64,000 bases of DNA from an uncultured Chloroflexota bacterium (GCA_902791025.1 CADATZ010000019.1:1-64000); one strand, 5' to 3'; positions 25,017-34,259 are shown, counted from the first letter of the stretch. Program-made: numbers and translations. The notes: generated from the letters alone by a model not told the origin.

Positions 25017-26084
25017 ATGTCCAGTGGTTTACCTTATCATGCTATGCAAATGGTCAGGGATGTACAGAACCGGGAAAAATACGGAGCTTCCGGCGGAGAA
25101 AAAGGCCGCGGAATTTTGACCGATATCAAAGTTTCCGAGCTGCCCACCGAACGCATCGACGAATTCAGCAACGCTCCTTTCGAATTTGAAGAAACAGCTA
25201 AATGGCTGTGGGAAGACACACAGACCATTTATTACCACGCCTGCACCGAAAACCGCTTTTCTGAAAATTACCTGAAACTCTGCGCTCAGCTTGAGAAGAA
25301 CATCCGTCAGGTGGGCAGCTTCTGTCTCACAAAGGCAGTTCTGGAACAGAAAGAAATGAAATTTTCCGGACTTGATGATCTGAATATCGAAGAACTGGTG
25401 CGCATGGTCTCCTTCCATCTCCGCAAATGTCACGCCGCCTTTCAGGGTATCTATCAGGACAACAATTTCCTCGGAATGTCCTACCTGAACTGGGAATTCC
25501 GCTGGTTCGAACTGGGCAACCGCCTGAAGGCAACAGAAGTGAAAATCCGGAAGATCCGCAGCGGAGAGTTGAACGCTGACAGTATGCTCATGCAGGCACA
25601 GACATTTGAGGGTCAGCCCAGGACCAATGACCGGCCACGCGGCGGTCTGCCAAAAAGCCTGCGGGTCAATCCCTCAGCCCTGCCGCTGCGGGGCGCCATG
25701 GCACGGGATATGCTGCGGCGGGAAAAGGAAGCAGCAAAACAGCAGCTGGAAAAACGGAAACAGGAGGCACGCGAGGAACGCGAAATGCTGCGGGATCTGC
25801 GCGAAAACGGTTTCGCTCCGCCGGCTCCTTTCCGTCCCGAACGGCTGCCAAAGGAATTGGAGAAAACAACACAGCCTGTCATACCCAAGCCGGTCCCGCA
25901 GCCGGACCCAAGATTTGAGGCGACGGAAGAATCCCTTTCTGAAGCAGAGGTCAGGAAAAAATTGATAGAGGATGCCATGCGGCGGGGAGACCAAAAGGCA
26001 TTGATGACCATCCCGCTGGAGGATCCGTGGCAGCTGCGTGAACGATGGCTTCGATATATTCAGGGAATAGGGGATAGGATATAG
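25017..26084 (+). CDS. Cytoplasmic protein, unknown function
   Basis: 355 residues with no signal peptide or membrane segment. The N-terminal 200 residues are mixed charged and aromatic (WLWEDTQTIYYHACTENRF, LNWEFRWFELGNRLKA) and probably helical. Residues about 235-275 form a Lys/Glu/Arg-rich helix of coiled-coil type (MLRREKEAAKQQLEKRKQEA), followed by a Pro-rich segment and an acidic tail. The ribosome site AAAGGAGGAG is strong. The last codons run into a GGATAGG word run. I do not recognise the family and have no functional hint from neighbours. Confidence 0.6.
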   Translation: MSSGLPYHAMQMVRDVQNREKYGASGGEKGRGILTDIKVSELPTERIDEFSNAPFEFEETAKWLWEDTQTIYYHACTENRFSENYLKLCAQLEKNIRQVGSFCLTKAVLEQKEMKFSGLDDLNIEELVRMVSFHLRKCHAAFQGIYQDNNFLGMSYLNWEFRWFELGNRLKATEVKIRKIRSGELNADSMLMQAQTFEGQPRTNDRPRGGLPKSLRVNPSALPLRGAMARDMLRREKEAAKQQLEKRKQEAREEREMLRDLRENGFAPPAPFRPERLPKELEKTTQPVIPKPVPQPDPRFEATEESLSEAEVRKKLIEDAMRRGDQKALMTIPLEDPWQLRERWLRYIQGIGDRI

Positions 26085-26117
26085 GAGATAGAAGATAGAA
26101 TTTAGGGGATAGTGAGC
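26077..26117. repeat. Short quasi-periodic run (GGATA words)
   Basis: GGGGATAGGATATAGGAGATAG repetition overlaps the 3' end of the preceding gene. Confidence 0.65.
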
Positions 26118-26154
26118 CGAAATCGGTTGGTTTCGGCTGCCTGGCGTTAACATC

Positions 26155-26278
26155 CGGGACTGTTGCCGCAGGCGACTGTCCCGAAAAAATTCCTCTGCAG
26201 ACAAACAAATTTCGGGACTGTTGCCGAAGGCGACTGTCCCGGTCATACAAATTCGGAATCGTATTCCGAATTTGTATG
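26155..26278. repeat. Two GGGACTGTTGCC hairpins and a 35-nt near-perfect palindrome
   Basis: CGGGACTGTTGCC-(G)-GGCGACTGTCCCG hairpins lie at 26155-26183 and 26213-26241. They are followed by CATACAAATTCGGAAT-CGT-ATTCCGAATTTGTATG (26244-26278), a 16-bp stem with a 3-nt loop. A relative (CGGGACAGTTTGCC..GGCAGCAGTCCC) is at 31625-31653. No T-run follows, so these are not simple terminators. They fill the gap 26085-26416 together with the suf promoter. Confidence 0.75.
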
Positions 26279-26310
26279 AGTTAGTACACGACGAGAAGAA
26301 TTGCACGGTT

Positions 26311-26341
26311 TTGCTGAAAATCAAAACCCTTGTGGTATAAT
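26311..26341 (+). promoter_or_regulatory. Extended -10 promoter of the suf cluster
   Basis: TGGTATAAT gives an extended -10 (TGnTATAAT, hexamer 26336-26341). A TTGCTG lies 19 nt upstream as a weak -35. Confidence 0.6.
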
Positions 26342-26416
26342 GCGGTGTTATACAGGATCATTGTGCCTGCTGCACAGTGATATCTGATTTTATGCGTTAA
26401 ATACCAGGAGTGATTC

Positions 26417-27172
26417 ATGAGCGGATTAGAGATCAGAAACCTTTACGTCAGCGTTCACGAAAAACAGATCATCGAAAATTTCTCACTCACCGTTCCCAAA
26501 GGTGAGATCCATGCCATTATGGGCCCGAACGGGACAGGAAAATCCACCCTTTCCTATACAATTATGGGGCACCCGGCTTATAAACCATCCTCCGGTGATA
26601 TTCTGATGAACGGCGAACGTATCAACGACTGGACGCCGGATATGCGCTCCCATGCCGGTCTCTTTCTCGCGCTGCAATACCCCGTCGCCGTTCCCGGCGT
26701 CACCGTGGCGAACTTCCTGCGCACCGCACTGAACACCCAGCGAAAAGCCAAAGATCCCGAGGATCACGGCATCCCCGTTCCCGCCTTCCGCAAATTACTG
26801 CGGGAAAAGATGGGTAAACTCAAGATGGATTCCTCCTTTGCCTCCCGCTATTTAAATGATGGGTTCTCCGGCGGTGAAAAGAAACGCACCGAGATCCTGC
26901 AAATGGCCATCCTGCAGCCGGAAATTGCCATTCTGGACGAGATCGACTCCGGTCTGGACATTGACGCGCTGCGCATCGTTGCCGAAGGCGTCAATATGCT
27001 GGTGCAGGAGAACGGCATGGGCGTGCTGGTCATCACCCATTACCAGCGTCTGCTCGATTACATCAAGCCGGATGCCGTGCACGTGATGATGGACGGTCAC
27101 ATCGTCCGCTCCGGCGACGATTCCCTCGCCCTGGAACTGGAAGAAAAAGGCTACGAGTGGCTGAAAGATTAG
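26417..27172 (+). CDS. sufC: SufC, Fe-S assembly ATPase
   Basis: 251 residues, standard length. This soluble ABC ATPase powers the SufBC(D) scaffold that builds Fe-S clusters. Walker [10 protein letters not shown] starts at residue 36, the signature is [12 protein letters not shown], and Walker B is [15 protein letters not shown] with the Suf-specific DEIDSGLD. The H-loop is VITHYQRLL. The ribosome site is AGGAG. It is first in the order sufC-sufB-sufD-orf88-sufS-sufU, typical of the SufU-using SUF systems of Gram-positive-type bacteria. Confidence 0.97.
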   Translation: MSGLEIRNLYVSVHEKQIIENFSLTVPKGEIHAIMGPNGTGKSTLSYTIMGHPAYKPSSGDILMNGERINDWTPDMRSHAGLFLALQYPVAVPGVTVANFLRTALNTQRKAKDPEDHGIPVPAFRKLLREKMGKLKMDSSFASRYLNDGFSGGEKKRTEILQMAILQPEIAILDEIDSGLDIDALRIVAEGVNMLVQENGMGVLVITHYQRLLDYIKPDAVHVMMDGHIVRSGDDSLALELEEKGYEWLKD

Positions 27173-27285
27173 GGGATAGGATTTAGGGTTTAGGAATTAG
27201 TGGTATTAGGATAATTATTCGAGATTTTCTAAACAGATGACAAATCAACCCCTAATTCCCACCCCCTACCCCCTAACAGCTAAGG
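27171..27285. repeat. Short quasi-periodic runs between sufC and sufB
   Basis: GGGATAGGATTTAGGGTTTAGG words follow the sufC stop. The complementary words CCCCTAATTCCCACCCC..CCCCTAAC precede the sufB start, so the spacer can fold back on itself. Confidence 0.6.
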
Positions 27286-27291
27286 ATAAAC

Positions 27292-28707
27292 ATGAGTGAA
27301 GAAATCAAAAACAATTATGATGATCTCGGGCTGAACAATGAGGCTTACGGCTTTCAGGATCCCGATGTCTCTGTATTCAAAACCAAAGAGGGACTGGACG
27401 AGGAAGTTGTCCGCCAGATTTCCGGCATGAAGGGCGAACCGGAATGGATGCTGAACTACCGTCTCAAGAGCCTGGAGCACTTCCAAAAGCGTCCGATGCC
27501 GAACTGGGGCCCGGATGTCTCCAATCTCGACCTGGACCATCTGGTCTACTACGTCCGTCCTTCCGAAAAGAGTGAAAAAAGCTGGGATGACGTCCCGGAA
27601 ACGATCAAAAACACCTTCGACAAGCTGGGCATTCCGGAAGCGGAGCAGAAATTCCTCGCCGGTGTCGGTGCGCAGTATGAATCGGAAATGGTCTACCACT
27701 CCATTCAGGAGCAGCTGGAAAAGCAGGGCGTGATTTTCGTCAGCATCGAAGACGGTCTGCGTCAGTACCCGGATCTTTTCCGCGAATATTTCGGTACGGT
27801 CGTACCTTATAATGACAATAAATTTGCCGCGCTCAACGGCGCCGTCTGGTCCGGCGGGTCCTTCGTTTATGTCCCGAAGGGCGTCCATGTGGAGCTGCCG
27901 CTGCAGGCTTATTTCCGCATGAACATGGCCAATGTCGGCCAGTTCGAACGCTCTCTCATCATCGCCGATGAAGGTTCTCAGGTACACTATGTCGAGGGCT
28001 GCACCGCCCCGCAGTACACCACCAATTCCTTCCACTCCGGTGTGATCGAGATCGTGGTCAAACGCGGCGCCCGGGTGCGCTATTCGACCATCCAGAACTG
28101 GTCCACCAACGTTTATAACCTCGTCACCCAGCGTGCCAAGGTCTTCGCTAACGGCACGATGGAATGGGTCGACTCTAACCTCGGGTCTCACGTGACCATG
28201 AAATACCCGGCCTGCTACCTGATGGAAGAAGGCGCTCACGGGGAAATGCTTTCCATGGCTTTCGCCGGGCGCAATCAGATCCAGGATGCCGGTTCCAAGA
28301 TGGTGCACTTCGCTCCGAATACCACCAGCAAGGTGACCTCAAAATCCATTTCCAAAAACGGCGGACGTTCGTCCTTCCGCGGACTTTTGCAGGTGATGCC
28401 GAACGCGGTCAATGCCAAAGCTAATGTGGTCTGCGACGCGCTGATCCTCGACCCGATCTCGCAGTCGGATACTTACCCCACCATGGACGTGCGGCAGAAA
28501 CAGGTCTCCATCGGGCATGAAGCTTCCGTCTCCAAAGTAGGAGAAGAGCAGCTCTTTTACCTGATGAGCCGCGGTCTTTCCGAAGAGGACGCGACCTCGA
28601 TGGTCGTTTCCGGCTTCATTGAACCGCTGGTCAAGGAACTGCCGATGGAATACGCGGTGGAAATGAACCGCCTGATCCAGCTGCAGATGTCGGATTCGGT
28701 TGGATAG
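27292..28707 (+). CDS. sufB: SufB, Fe-S scaffold subunit
   Basis: 471 residues. This is the core subunit of the Fe-S scaffold, on which the nascent cluster is assembled from SufS/SufU-derived sulfur. The beta-helical core shows the family words [28 protein letters not shown] with the conserved Cys, SSFRGLLQV, and the C-terminal [24 protein letters not shown] where SufC docks. AAGGATA precedes the ATG. The spacers on both sides consist mainly of short repeats, unusual inside an operon. Confidence 0.97.
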   Translation: MSEEIKNNYDDLGLNNEAYGFQDPDVSVFKTKEGLDEEVVRQISGMKGEPEWMLNYRLKSLEHFQKRPMPNWGPDVSNLDLDHLVYYVRPSEKSEKSWDDVPETIKNTFDKLGIPEAEQKFLAGVGAQYESEMVYHSIQEQLEKQGVIFVSIEDGLRQYPDLFREYFGTVVPYNDNKFAALNGAVWSGGSFVYVPKGVHVELPLQAYFRMNMANVGQFERSLIIADEGSQVHYVEGCTAPQYTTNSFHSGVIEIVVKRGARVRYSTIQNWSTNVYNLVTQRAKVFANGTMEWVDSNLGSHVTMKYPACYLMEEGAHGEMLSMAFAGRNQIQDAGSKMVHFAPNTTSKVTSKSISKNGGRSSFRGLLQVMPNAVNAKANVVCDALILDPISQSDTYPTMDVRQKQVSIGHEASVSKVGEEQLFYLMSRGLSEEDATSMVVSGFIEPLVKELPMEYAVEMNRLIQLQMSDSVG

Positions 28708-28737
28708 GGTTTAGGATATAGGATATAGGGAATAGTG
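28708..28737. repeat. Short quasi-periodic run (GGATATAGG words)
   Basis: GGTTTAGGATATAGGATATAGGG fills the sufB-sufD spacer. The last GGGAATAG may serve as the sufD ribosome site. Confidence 0.65.
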
Positions 28738-28739
28738 TA

Positions 28740-29903
28740 ATGGCGAAGCTTAAAGAAAACCTTTCAATGACCCTTGATGATGCGCTGGCAAAGGCTGTAC
28801 TGCGGGATTCCGCTCCGGTTGAAGTTCTTGACAAGGAAAAACACGCTGATGATCTTTGCGCGCACTTTGTCTGGAATAATGGGCAGCAGTCTGTCTTTCT
28901 TTGTCCAAAAGCAGTCGAAAAAGGCGCTGTGTTCGCAACAGTTGAAGAAGCACTGAATTCACATCCGGAATTGGCGGAAAAACTGGAAACCTTAACAAAA
29001 TCTGGCATGGATGATCCGTATGCAAAGGAGCTTTCCCCACTGACAGCGGAAGGTATCGTACTCTTCATCCCGCGCAGAATGTGCCAGAAACGCGAATTTC
29101 TGCTGGACCTGGAGCTTTCCGAGGCCTCCCGCGCTGCTTTGCTGAAGGTCTTCGTTCTTATCGATGACGATGCATCCGCAGTGGTGACGATCAACCTCCA
29201 CTCACGGGGAATAAACGCGGAAAATCTTTTCGCCGGACAGCTTTTCTGCTCCGTCGGGAAAAACGCGCACCTGGTGCTGAACGAGGTGCAGGACTTCGGA
29301 AATCAGACCGTCAATATCCGCCGGGAACAGAGCATTGTACAGGAAGGCGGTGACTTTCACTGGAACATCTGTGAACTGGGCGGATCAAAGAGCTATGACA
29401 ATCTCGACGTGCGGATGGAAGGGGAGAACTCCTCCGCGGTCGTTTACGGCCTTTACTTCCCGGTCAAGGACCAGCTGATGCACATCGAAACCAGGCAGGA
29501 TCACATGGTCCCTCATACCTATTCCAACCTGCACTACAAAGGCGCCCTCGCTGACCGTGCCAAAGCCAGTTGGGAAGGGATGATCTATGTGGATCCAAAG
29601 GCTGAAAAGACCGATGGCTACCAGAAAAATGAGAACCTGATGCTTTCTGATGAAGCAGAGGTTTTTGCCAAACCGGGACTGGAGATCATCATGGATGACG
29701 TCAAATGTTCTCACGGAACAACCATCACCAACATCGATGACGACCAGATCTTTTACCTGACCAGCCGCGGCATTCCGGAACGGGAAGCCGAAAAGCTGGT
29801 GATACGGGGATTTTTTGATACGATCCTCAATCTCGTTACATATTCGCCAATCCGCGGGAAACTGCAGAACAAAATCGATTCCAAGATGCAGGAAGGAAAT
29901 TAA
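28740..29903 (+). CDS. sufD: SufD, Fe-S scaffold subunit
   Basis: 387 residues, paralogous to SufB and its partner in the SufBCD complex. The N-terminal half is poorly conserved, as usual. The C-terminal beta-helix has HYKGALADRAKASWEGMIYV, DEAEVFAKPGLEIIMDDVKCSHG (conserved Cys-His pair) and LTSRGIPEREAEKLVIRGFF, the SufC-docking end. It is separated from the next small gene by 2 nt, so the two are probably co-translated. Confidence 0.95.
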   Translation: MAKLKENLSMTLDDALAKAVLRDSAPVEVLDKEKHADDLCAHFVWNNGQQSVFLCPKAVEKGAVFATVEEALNSHPELAEKLETLTKSGMDDPYAKELSPLTAEGIVLFIPRRMCQKREFLLDLELSEASRAALLKVFVLIDDDASAVVTINLHSRGINAENLFAGQLFCSVGKNAHLVLNEVQDFGNQTVNIRREQSIVQEGGDFHWNICELGGSKSYDNLDVRMEGENSSAVVYGLYFPVKDQLMHIETRQDHMVPHTYSNLHYKGALADRAKASWEGMIYVDPKAEKTDGYQKNENLMLSDEAEVFAKPGLEIIMDDVKCSHGTTITNIDDDQIFYLTSRGIPEREAEKLVIRGFFDTILNLVTYSPIRGKLQNKIDSKMQEGN

Positions 29904-29905
29904 TT

Positions 29906-30172
29906 ATGCCTCATTCCACACCTCCGCTTAAAGCTACTGATTGGGGACAGCAATATGAAGTCGGCGATATCGTCGAAGTGAATTGTGATTATGAACGCAA
30001 GGGCGAACGCCGCCACGGCTGGATCCGCGGGATCGTCGTCCAGGTGGATACAAAGATGATCGCGGTACAGTTCCGCGCCAATGTTTACCTGACCGACGGC
30101 TGGATGGTACCGGATCACATTCTCTGGTATCCGCTCACCTCTCCCGCCATCCGTCCGAATACGAGAGAGTAA
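29906..30172 (+). CDS. 88-residue protein of unknown function inside the suf cluster
   Basis: 88 residues, starting 2 nt after sufD and followed by sufS. No Cys pair typical of an Fe-S carrier and no SufA/SufT motif is seen. The middle alternates short strands (YEVGDIVEVNCDYE, HGWIRGIVVQVDTKMIAVQF, DGWMVPDHILWYP), which suggests a small SH3/KOW-like beta barrel. Position and spacing imply coexpression with sufD. It may be an accessory binding protein. I do not recognise the family. Confidence 0.7.
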   Translation: MPHSTPPLKATDWGQQYEVGDIVEVNCDYERKGERRHGWIRGIVVQVDTKMIAVQFRANVYLTDGWMVPDHILWYPLTSPAIRPNTRE

Positions 30173-30175
30173 TCA

Positions 30176-30312
30176 GTGATCAGTGTCCAGTGGCCAGGAT
30201 TCAGAGACTAGTGTCCAGTGACTAGGATTCAGGGGCCAGTGACCACTGACCACTGATCACTAACCACTGGCTACCGACCACTGACAACTGGCCACTGGCC
30301 ACTGACCACTAA
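30176..30312. repeat. Quasi-periodic run (CAGTGACC / CCACTGG words)
   Basis: About 135 nt made almost wholly of AGTGATCAGTGTCCAGTGGCCAG words, then the complementary ACCACTGACCACTGATCACT words. The spacer can form a long imperfect hairpin between orf88 and sufS. Confidence 0.75.
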
Positions 30313-30326
30313 TAGAAAGACAATAG

Positions 30327-31553
30327 ATGATTGACAGTACGAAAATTCTTCAGGATTTTCCGCTTTTGCAGCAGGCCGGTCCGGACGGAAAACGGATTTG
30401 CTATCTCGATTCCGGCGCCACCAGCCAAAAGCCGCAGAGCGTGATTGACGCGGTAACGAATTATTACGAACAATTCAACGCCAATGTGCACCGCGGCATT
30501 TATCCTATATCCGAACGCGCAACGAAAGAAACTGAATCTACACGCAACAAAATCCGTGACTTTATCCATGCCGCGGCTTCCAGTGAAATCATATTCACCC
30601 GGAACGCGACGGAAGCCATCAACCTCGTCGCACGGAGCTGGGGAGAAGCCAATCTGAAGGCCGGAGATACGGTCCTGCTCAGTGAAATGGAGCACCACTC
30701 CAATCTGGTTCCCTGGTATATGCTCGCTGAAAAGATTGGCATCAAGGTGGAGTTTATCCCGGTCACGGATGAGTTTCTGCTGGATATGGATGCCTACCAT
30801 CAATTACTGAAAAGCCGCGCGCCGAAACTGGTTTCCGTTACCGGTATGTCCAATGTGCTCGGGACCGTTCCGCCGATCAAAGAGATGGTCCGGGAAGCGC
30901 ATGCGGCCGGGGCTTTGTTCCTGATGGACGGTGCCCAGTCCGTTCCGCATATGAGCGTGGATGTACAGGATCTGGATGTGGATTTTCTGGCCTTTTCCGC
31001 ACATAAAATGCTTGGTCCTACCGGGCTCGGGTTTTTATACGGGAAAAAGGCGCTGCTGAATGCCATGCCGCCCTTCCTTGGAGGGGGAGACATGATCGGG
31101 AAAGTCCATCTCGGTTCCTTCACCTGTGCCGAACTGCCCAATAAGTTTGAAGCCGGTACGCCTTCAATTGCGGAGGAAGTGAGCTTCGGGGCGGCGATCG
31201 ATTATCTGCGTTTACTCGGGATGGATGCGGTCTATGAGCATGAGCGGCAGCTGACAGCTTATGCGATCGAAAAGCTGCGGGAGATCCCGGGGCTGAAGAT
31301 CTTCGGGCCGCTTGAAGGCGCCCGCGGCAGTGCCGTCAGTTTCACACTGGACTATGTCCATCCGCATGACGTGGCGGATATTCTGGGCTCCCGCGGCGTC
31401 TGTGTACGCGCCGGGCATCACTGCGCCATGCCGCTGCATGAACGCTTCCGCGTCCCCGCCACCACCCGCGCCAGTCTGTACATTTATAACAACGAAGAAG
31501 ACATCACCCGTCTCTGCGAGGCGCTTCTTTACGTATATAAATTGTTCGGATAA
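30327..31553 (+). CDS. sufS: SufS, group II cysteine desulfurase
   Basis: 408 residues. This PLP enzyme converts cysteine to alanine and a persulfide that is passed to SufU. The PLP lysine is Lys227 in FSAHKMLGPTGLGFLYG, and the persulfide Cys is Cys366 in RAGHHCAMPLHERF, the group II (SufS) loop. N-terminal words YLDSGATSQKPQ and NANVHRGIY are also family-typical. The ribosome site is weak (GAAAG). It is separated from orf88 by a repeat-filled spacer and from sufU by a spacer with a long palindrome. Confidence 0.96.
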   Translation: MIDSTKILQDFPLLQQAGPDGKRICYLDSGATSQKPQSVIDAVTNYYEQFNANVHRGIYPISERATKETESTRNKIRDFIHAAASSEIIFTRNATEAINLVARSWGEANLKAGDTVLLSEMEHHSNLVPWYMLAEKIGIKVEFIPVTDEFLLDMDAYHQLLKSRAPKLVSVTGMSNVLGTVPPIKEMVREAHAAGALFLMDGAQSVPHMSVDVQDLDVDFLAFSAHKMLGPTGLGFLYGKKALLNAMPPFLGGGDMIGKVHLGSFTCAELPNKFEAGTPSIAEEVSFGAAIDYLRLLGMDAVYEHERQLTAYAIEKLREIPGLKIFGPLEGARGSAVSFTLDYVHPHDVADILGSRGVCVRAGHHCAMPLHERFRVPATTRASLYIYNNEEDITRLCEALLYVYKLFG

Positions 31554-31559
31554 GGTTCT

Positions 31560-31602
31560 GGTATTAGGTGTTAGGTGATATCATTACCTAACACCTAATA
31601 CC
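31560..31602. repeat. Perfect 17-bp palindrome built from TTAGG words
   Basis: GGTATTAGGTGTTAGGT, 9-nt loop, then its exact complement and a further TAACACC. It sits between sufS and sufU. It combines the short-word repeat type with a hairpin. Confidence 0.8.
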
Positions 31603-31668
31603 TAACACCTTTTGATATTCATTACGGGACAGTTTGCCTTTGGCAGCAGTCCCAACCGGAGAAAACCA

Positions 31669-32067
31669 ATGGACGACATGTACCGCGAATTGATCATTGA
31701 GCATTATAAAAACCCGTCTTACCGCGGGGAACTGGATCCCTGCGACCACAGCTATGAGGATGAAAATCCCTCCTGCGGTGACGAACTCCGCATCATGCTC
31801 AATGTGGATGAGAACAACATCATCACCGATGCCCGTTTTGAAGGACACGGCTGCGCGATTTCCCAGGCTTCCGCAGATCTGCTGCTGGAAGATGTGATCG
31901 GGAAAAGTGTGGACGAGGTCAAAAACATGACCAAAGAGGACGTGCTGGACCTGCTTGGTCTGGAAACCCTCGGTCCCGCCCGCATCAAATGCGCCATGCT
32001 TTCCCTCAAATGCCTTAAAGCCGGCCTCTACGGTGTCGAAGGCCATGCCTGGGAAGATATCATATAA
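31669..32067 (+). CDS. sufU: SufU, sulfur transfer protein
   Basis: 132 residues from ATG 31669 (GGAGAAAA upstream); an in-frame ATG further upstream would add residues encoded by the repeat. It accepts sulfur from SufS through a zinc site. The ligands are visible: ENPSCGDEL (Cys, Asp), GHGCAISQASADLL (second Cys) and IKCAMLSLKCL (third Cys). The spacing and the insertion between the first and second Cys are those of SufU rather than IscU. It closes the suf cluster. Confidence 0.95.
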   Translation: MDDMYRELIIEHYKNPSYRGELDPCDHSYEDENPSCGDELRIMLNVDENNIITDARFEGHGCAISQASADLLLEDVIGKSVDEVKNMTKEDVLDLLGLETLGPARIKCAMLSLKCLKAGLYGVEGHAWEDII

Positions 32068-32084
32068 CAGGGTCAGGATTCAGA

Positions 32085-33086
32085 GTGCAGCGTTCAGAAA
32101 TTGAAAAAACCCGGGAGAAGAACTTCCGGCTTTTGCATTTATACAGCCTGTATTTAAACGAGCGGGCTGATTTCATTTCCGCGGCGATGGTGAAGGAGAT
32201 AGCCGATATCGGCGGATTCAGCGCGGATGAAGCCTTTCTGCTCCTGTTTTCGGAAGCCTGCGGGGTTCACCCGACCGATGGCGGAGAAGACAGCGAATTC
32301 TTCCGGCAATACCTGGCGCCTTCCGTCCGGCGGCTGGATGCGGCGAAATACCGCTCGGATCCCTATTACAAGAATATCCATTTTCCCAATGTCAGAAACG
32401 ATAACTGGGAGCTGCGCACGGACCGTCTGAAGGCTTATCAGCCCTTCATCTGGGACGATGTGCAGGTGGATGAAACCCTTCGCGAACTTCCGCCGCTGGG
32501 GTATTTCAATGAGGAGTTTCCCTACCCCGTCGTTTTACAGGACGGTCGGGAATGGATGCTGGTGACTCCCAATGAGGTGGAAACTATCCGCCCCGCAATT
32601 CAGGCTGCTCATGGGCGGCTGGTGACTTTCGGTCTGGGACTGGGATATTTCCCCTATATGGCGTCACTGAAAGCTGATGTGGATGAAGTCGTCGTTGTGG
32701 AACGTGATCCGAAGGTGATCAGCCTTTTTGAACAGTACATCCTGCCTCAGTTTGAACAACGCGGGAAAATCCGGATCGTCTGCATGGATGCCTTCGGGTA
32801 TCTGGATGATGTGATGCCAATGGAACGATTTGATTATCTTTATGCGGATATCTGGCACGATGCCGGAGATGGTGTTCCGCTCTACCTGCGCTTTAATAAA
32901 TATGAGGAGCACTTCCCGGAGACTAAATTTGATTACTGGATCGAGCCAACCATGCTCTCTTATCTGCGCTGGTATGACTTTAACCACATGCCCGCGGATG
33001 TCCGGGACCCATACCGCTGGCTGAACAACCAAAACACCAGACAGCGGGCAAGATCGCTGCAAGCAGACAGTTTCCTCGCTGATTAA
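32085..33086 (+). CDS. Methyltransferase-fold protein, unknown substrate
   Basis: 333 residues from a GTG at 32085, 17 nt after sufU, so it may be in the same transcript. The middle has a Rossmann methyltransferase core: GRLVTFGLGLGYFPYMASL (glycine-rich SAM loop), VDEVVVVERDPKVI (acidic residue after strand 2) and FDYLYADIWHDA in the position of motif IV. This resembles spermidine-synthase-like or class I methyltransferases, but the polyamine-binding residues cannot be confirmed. The N-terminal 170 residues are not recognised. The substrate is unknown. Confidence 0.6.
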   Translation: MQRSEIEKTREKNFRLLHLYSLYLNERADFISAAMVKEIADIGGFSADEAFLLLFSEACGVHPTDGGEDSEFFRQYLAPSVRRLDAAKYRSDPYYKNIHFPNVRNDNWELRTDRLKAYQPFIWDDVQVDETLRELPPLGYFNEEFPYPVVLQDGREWMLVTPNEVETIRPAIQAAHGRLVTFGLGLGYFPYMASLKADVDEVVVVERDPKVISLFEQYILPQFEQRGKIRIVCMDAFGYLDDVMPMERFDYLYADIWHDAGDGVPLYLRFNKYEEHFPETKFDYWIEPTMLSYLRWYDFNHMPADVRDPYRWLNNQNTRQRARSLQADSFLAD

Positions 33087-33115
33087 AATCCTAATTTATG
33101 AAAAAGGCTAACAAA

Positions 33116-33643
33116 ATGAAAAAAGCATATTTTGCAGGCGGGTGTTTCTGGTGCATCGCACCGGTGTTCCGTGAAATGGATGGGGTAGAGTCCGTCATTT
33201 CCGGTTACTGCGGCGGAGATGAGGAAAACCCGTCGTATGAGGACGTAAAAGCGCAGCGAACCCATCACCGGGAAACGATCTGCATCGTTTATGACCCGGA
33301 AAAGGCTTCATTTACGGATCTGCTGAGTGTCTTTCTGAAAAGTGTCGACCCCTTTGATTCGGGAGGACAGTATATCGATCGCGGAGCCTCCTACACGCTT
33401 GCCGTTTTCTATGCGAACGAAGAAGAGAAGAACATTACAGAGAAGCTGCTTGCCGCCCTTTCCGCGGAAGCAGGAAAAGAGGCTGCTGTCAGCGTGGAAC
33501 CATATAAAACCTTCTGGCCTGCGGAAGCCTATCACCAGGACTATGACTTGAAAAATCCGGAAGCCTTCGCCAGGGAACTGGAAGAATCCGGCAGGGGAAA
33601 TGTCAGTTGTCCCTTGCGTTTCAAGCGAAAAGGGATAAAATAG
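33116..33643 (+). CDS. msrA: Peptide methionine (S)-S-oxide reductase
   Basis: 175 residues from ATG 33116, preferred to 33098 because AAGG lies about 8 nt upstream. The enzyme repairs oxidised methionine. The active-site motif GGCFWC is at residues 8-13, followed by the GYCGG motif, the YDPEKASFTDLLSVFL segment, and DRGASYTLAVFY. The C-terminus KTFWPAEAYHQDYDLKNP is highly characteristic. No MsrB domain is fused or adjacent. Confidence 0.94.
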   Translation: MKKAYFAGGCFWCIAPVFREMDGVESVISGYCGGDEENPSYEDVKAQRTHHRETICIVYDPEKASFTDLLSVFLKSVDPFDSGGQYIDRGASYTLAVFYANEEEKNITEKLLAALSAEAGKEAAVSVEPYKTFWPAEAYHQDYDLKNPEAFARELEESGRGNVSCPLRFKRKGIK

Positions 33644-33687
33644 AGCATGTATTATGCCCCAAGGGCAAAAATTATAAGGAGTATGTA

Positions 33688-34233
33688 ATGAACAGCAAAA
33701 AAATATTGGGATATCTGACCATTTTTGTCTTCATCTTCTTTGAAGTCTACGCAGGTATCCGCCTTCTCACCAACCCTGTTGACTTCACCAGCAGCGTTGT
33801 GTATATTTTCGGTATCATTATGATCATCGTCGGTTTGATCAGTGTATTTCGTGCACTGAAGATCAAATCATCCAGCCAGCTTCCCTACAGACTGGGACTC
33901 TTCGGCGGCATTATTGACGTCATTATCGGCGTGGTTTGTGTCTTCTTCACACAAAACGTTATTGCACTTTTCCCGGTCCTGATTATGATCTACGGTATCG
34001 TCATGATCGTCGCGGGTATCCACAAGATCCGCAACTATCTCGCCCTGAAGGATTTCGGGATCCAGCGCTCCTGGCTGGTGATTGTCAGTGCAATTCTGTC
34101 CATCATCCTTGGTATTATCGTCTTCTTCAACCCCTTCACTGCAACAGCCACCGGCTGGACAGTTACCGGTATCTTCCTCATTGCTGAAGGTGTCTGTGAC
34201 CTCTTCGTCCTCATTTTCAGCTTTTTCCTGTAA
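33688..34233 (+). CDS. HdeD-like (DUF308) membrane protein
   Basis: 181 residues from ATG 33688 after AAGGAG. Six hydrophobic helices occupy almost the whole chain, with small Gly-rich turns (GIIMIIVGLISVFRALKIK, GGIIDVIIGVVCVFF, SIILGIIVFFNPF) in the paired pattern of the HdeD/DUF308 family. These proteins are linked to acid or general stress in enterobacteria, but the molecular role is not known. A strong terminator follows 27 nt after the stop. Confidence 0.75.
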   Translation: MNSKKILGYLTIFVFIFFEVYAGIRLLTNPVDFTSSVVYIFGIIMIIVGLISVFRALKIKSSSQLPYRLGLFGGIIDVIIGVVCVFFTQNVIALFPVLIMIYGIVMIVAGIHKIRNYLALKDFGIQRSWLVIVSAILSIILGIIVFFNPFTATATGWTVTGIFLIAEGVCDLFVLIFSFFL

Positions 34234-34259
34234 ATCGATTTGAAGTCAAAACTTAAGAA

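Noticed and set aside
27280..28308. 342-codon frame opposite sufB
   Set aside because: sufB is certain; the opposite frame is an artefact of codon composition.
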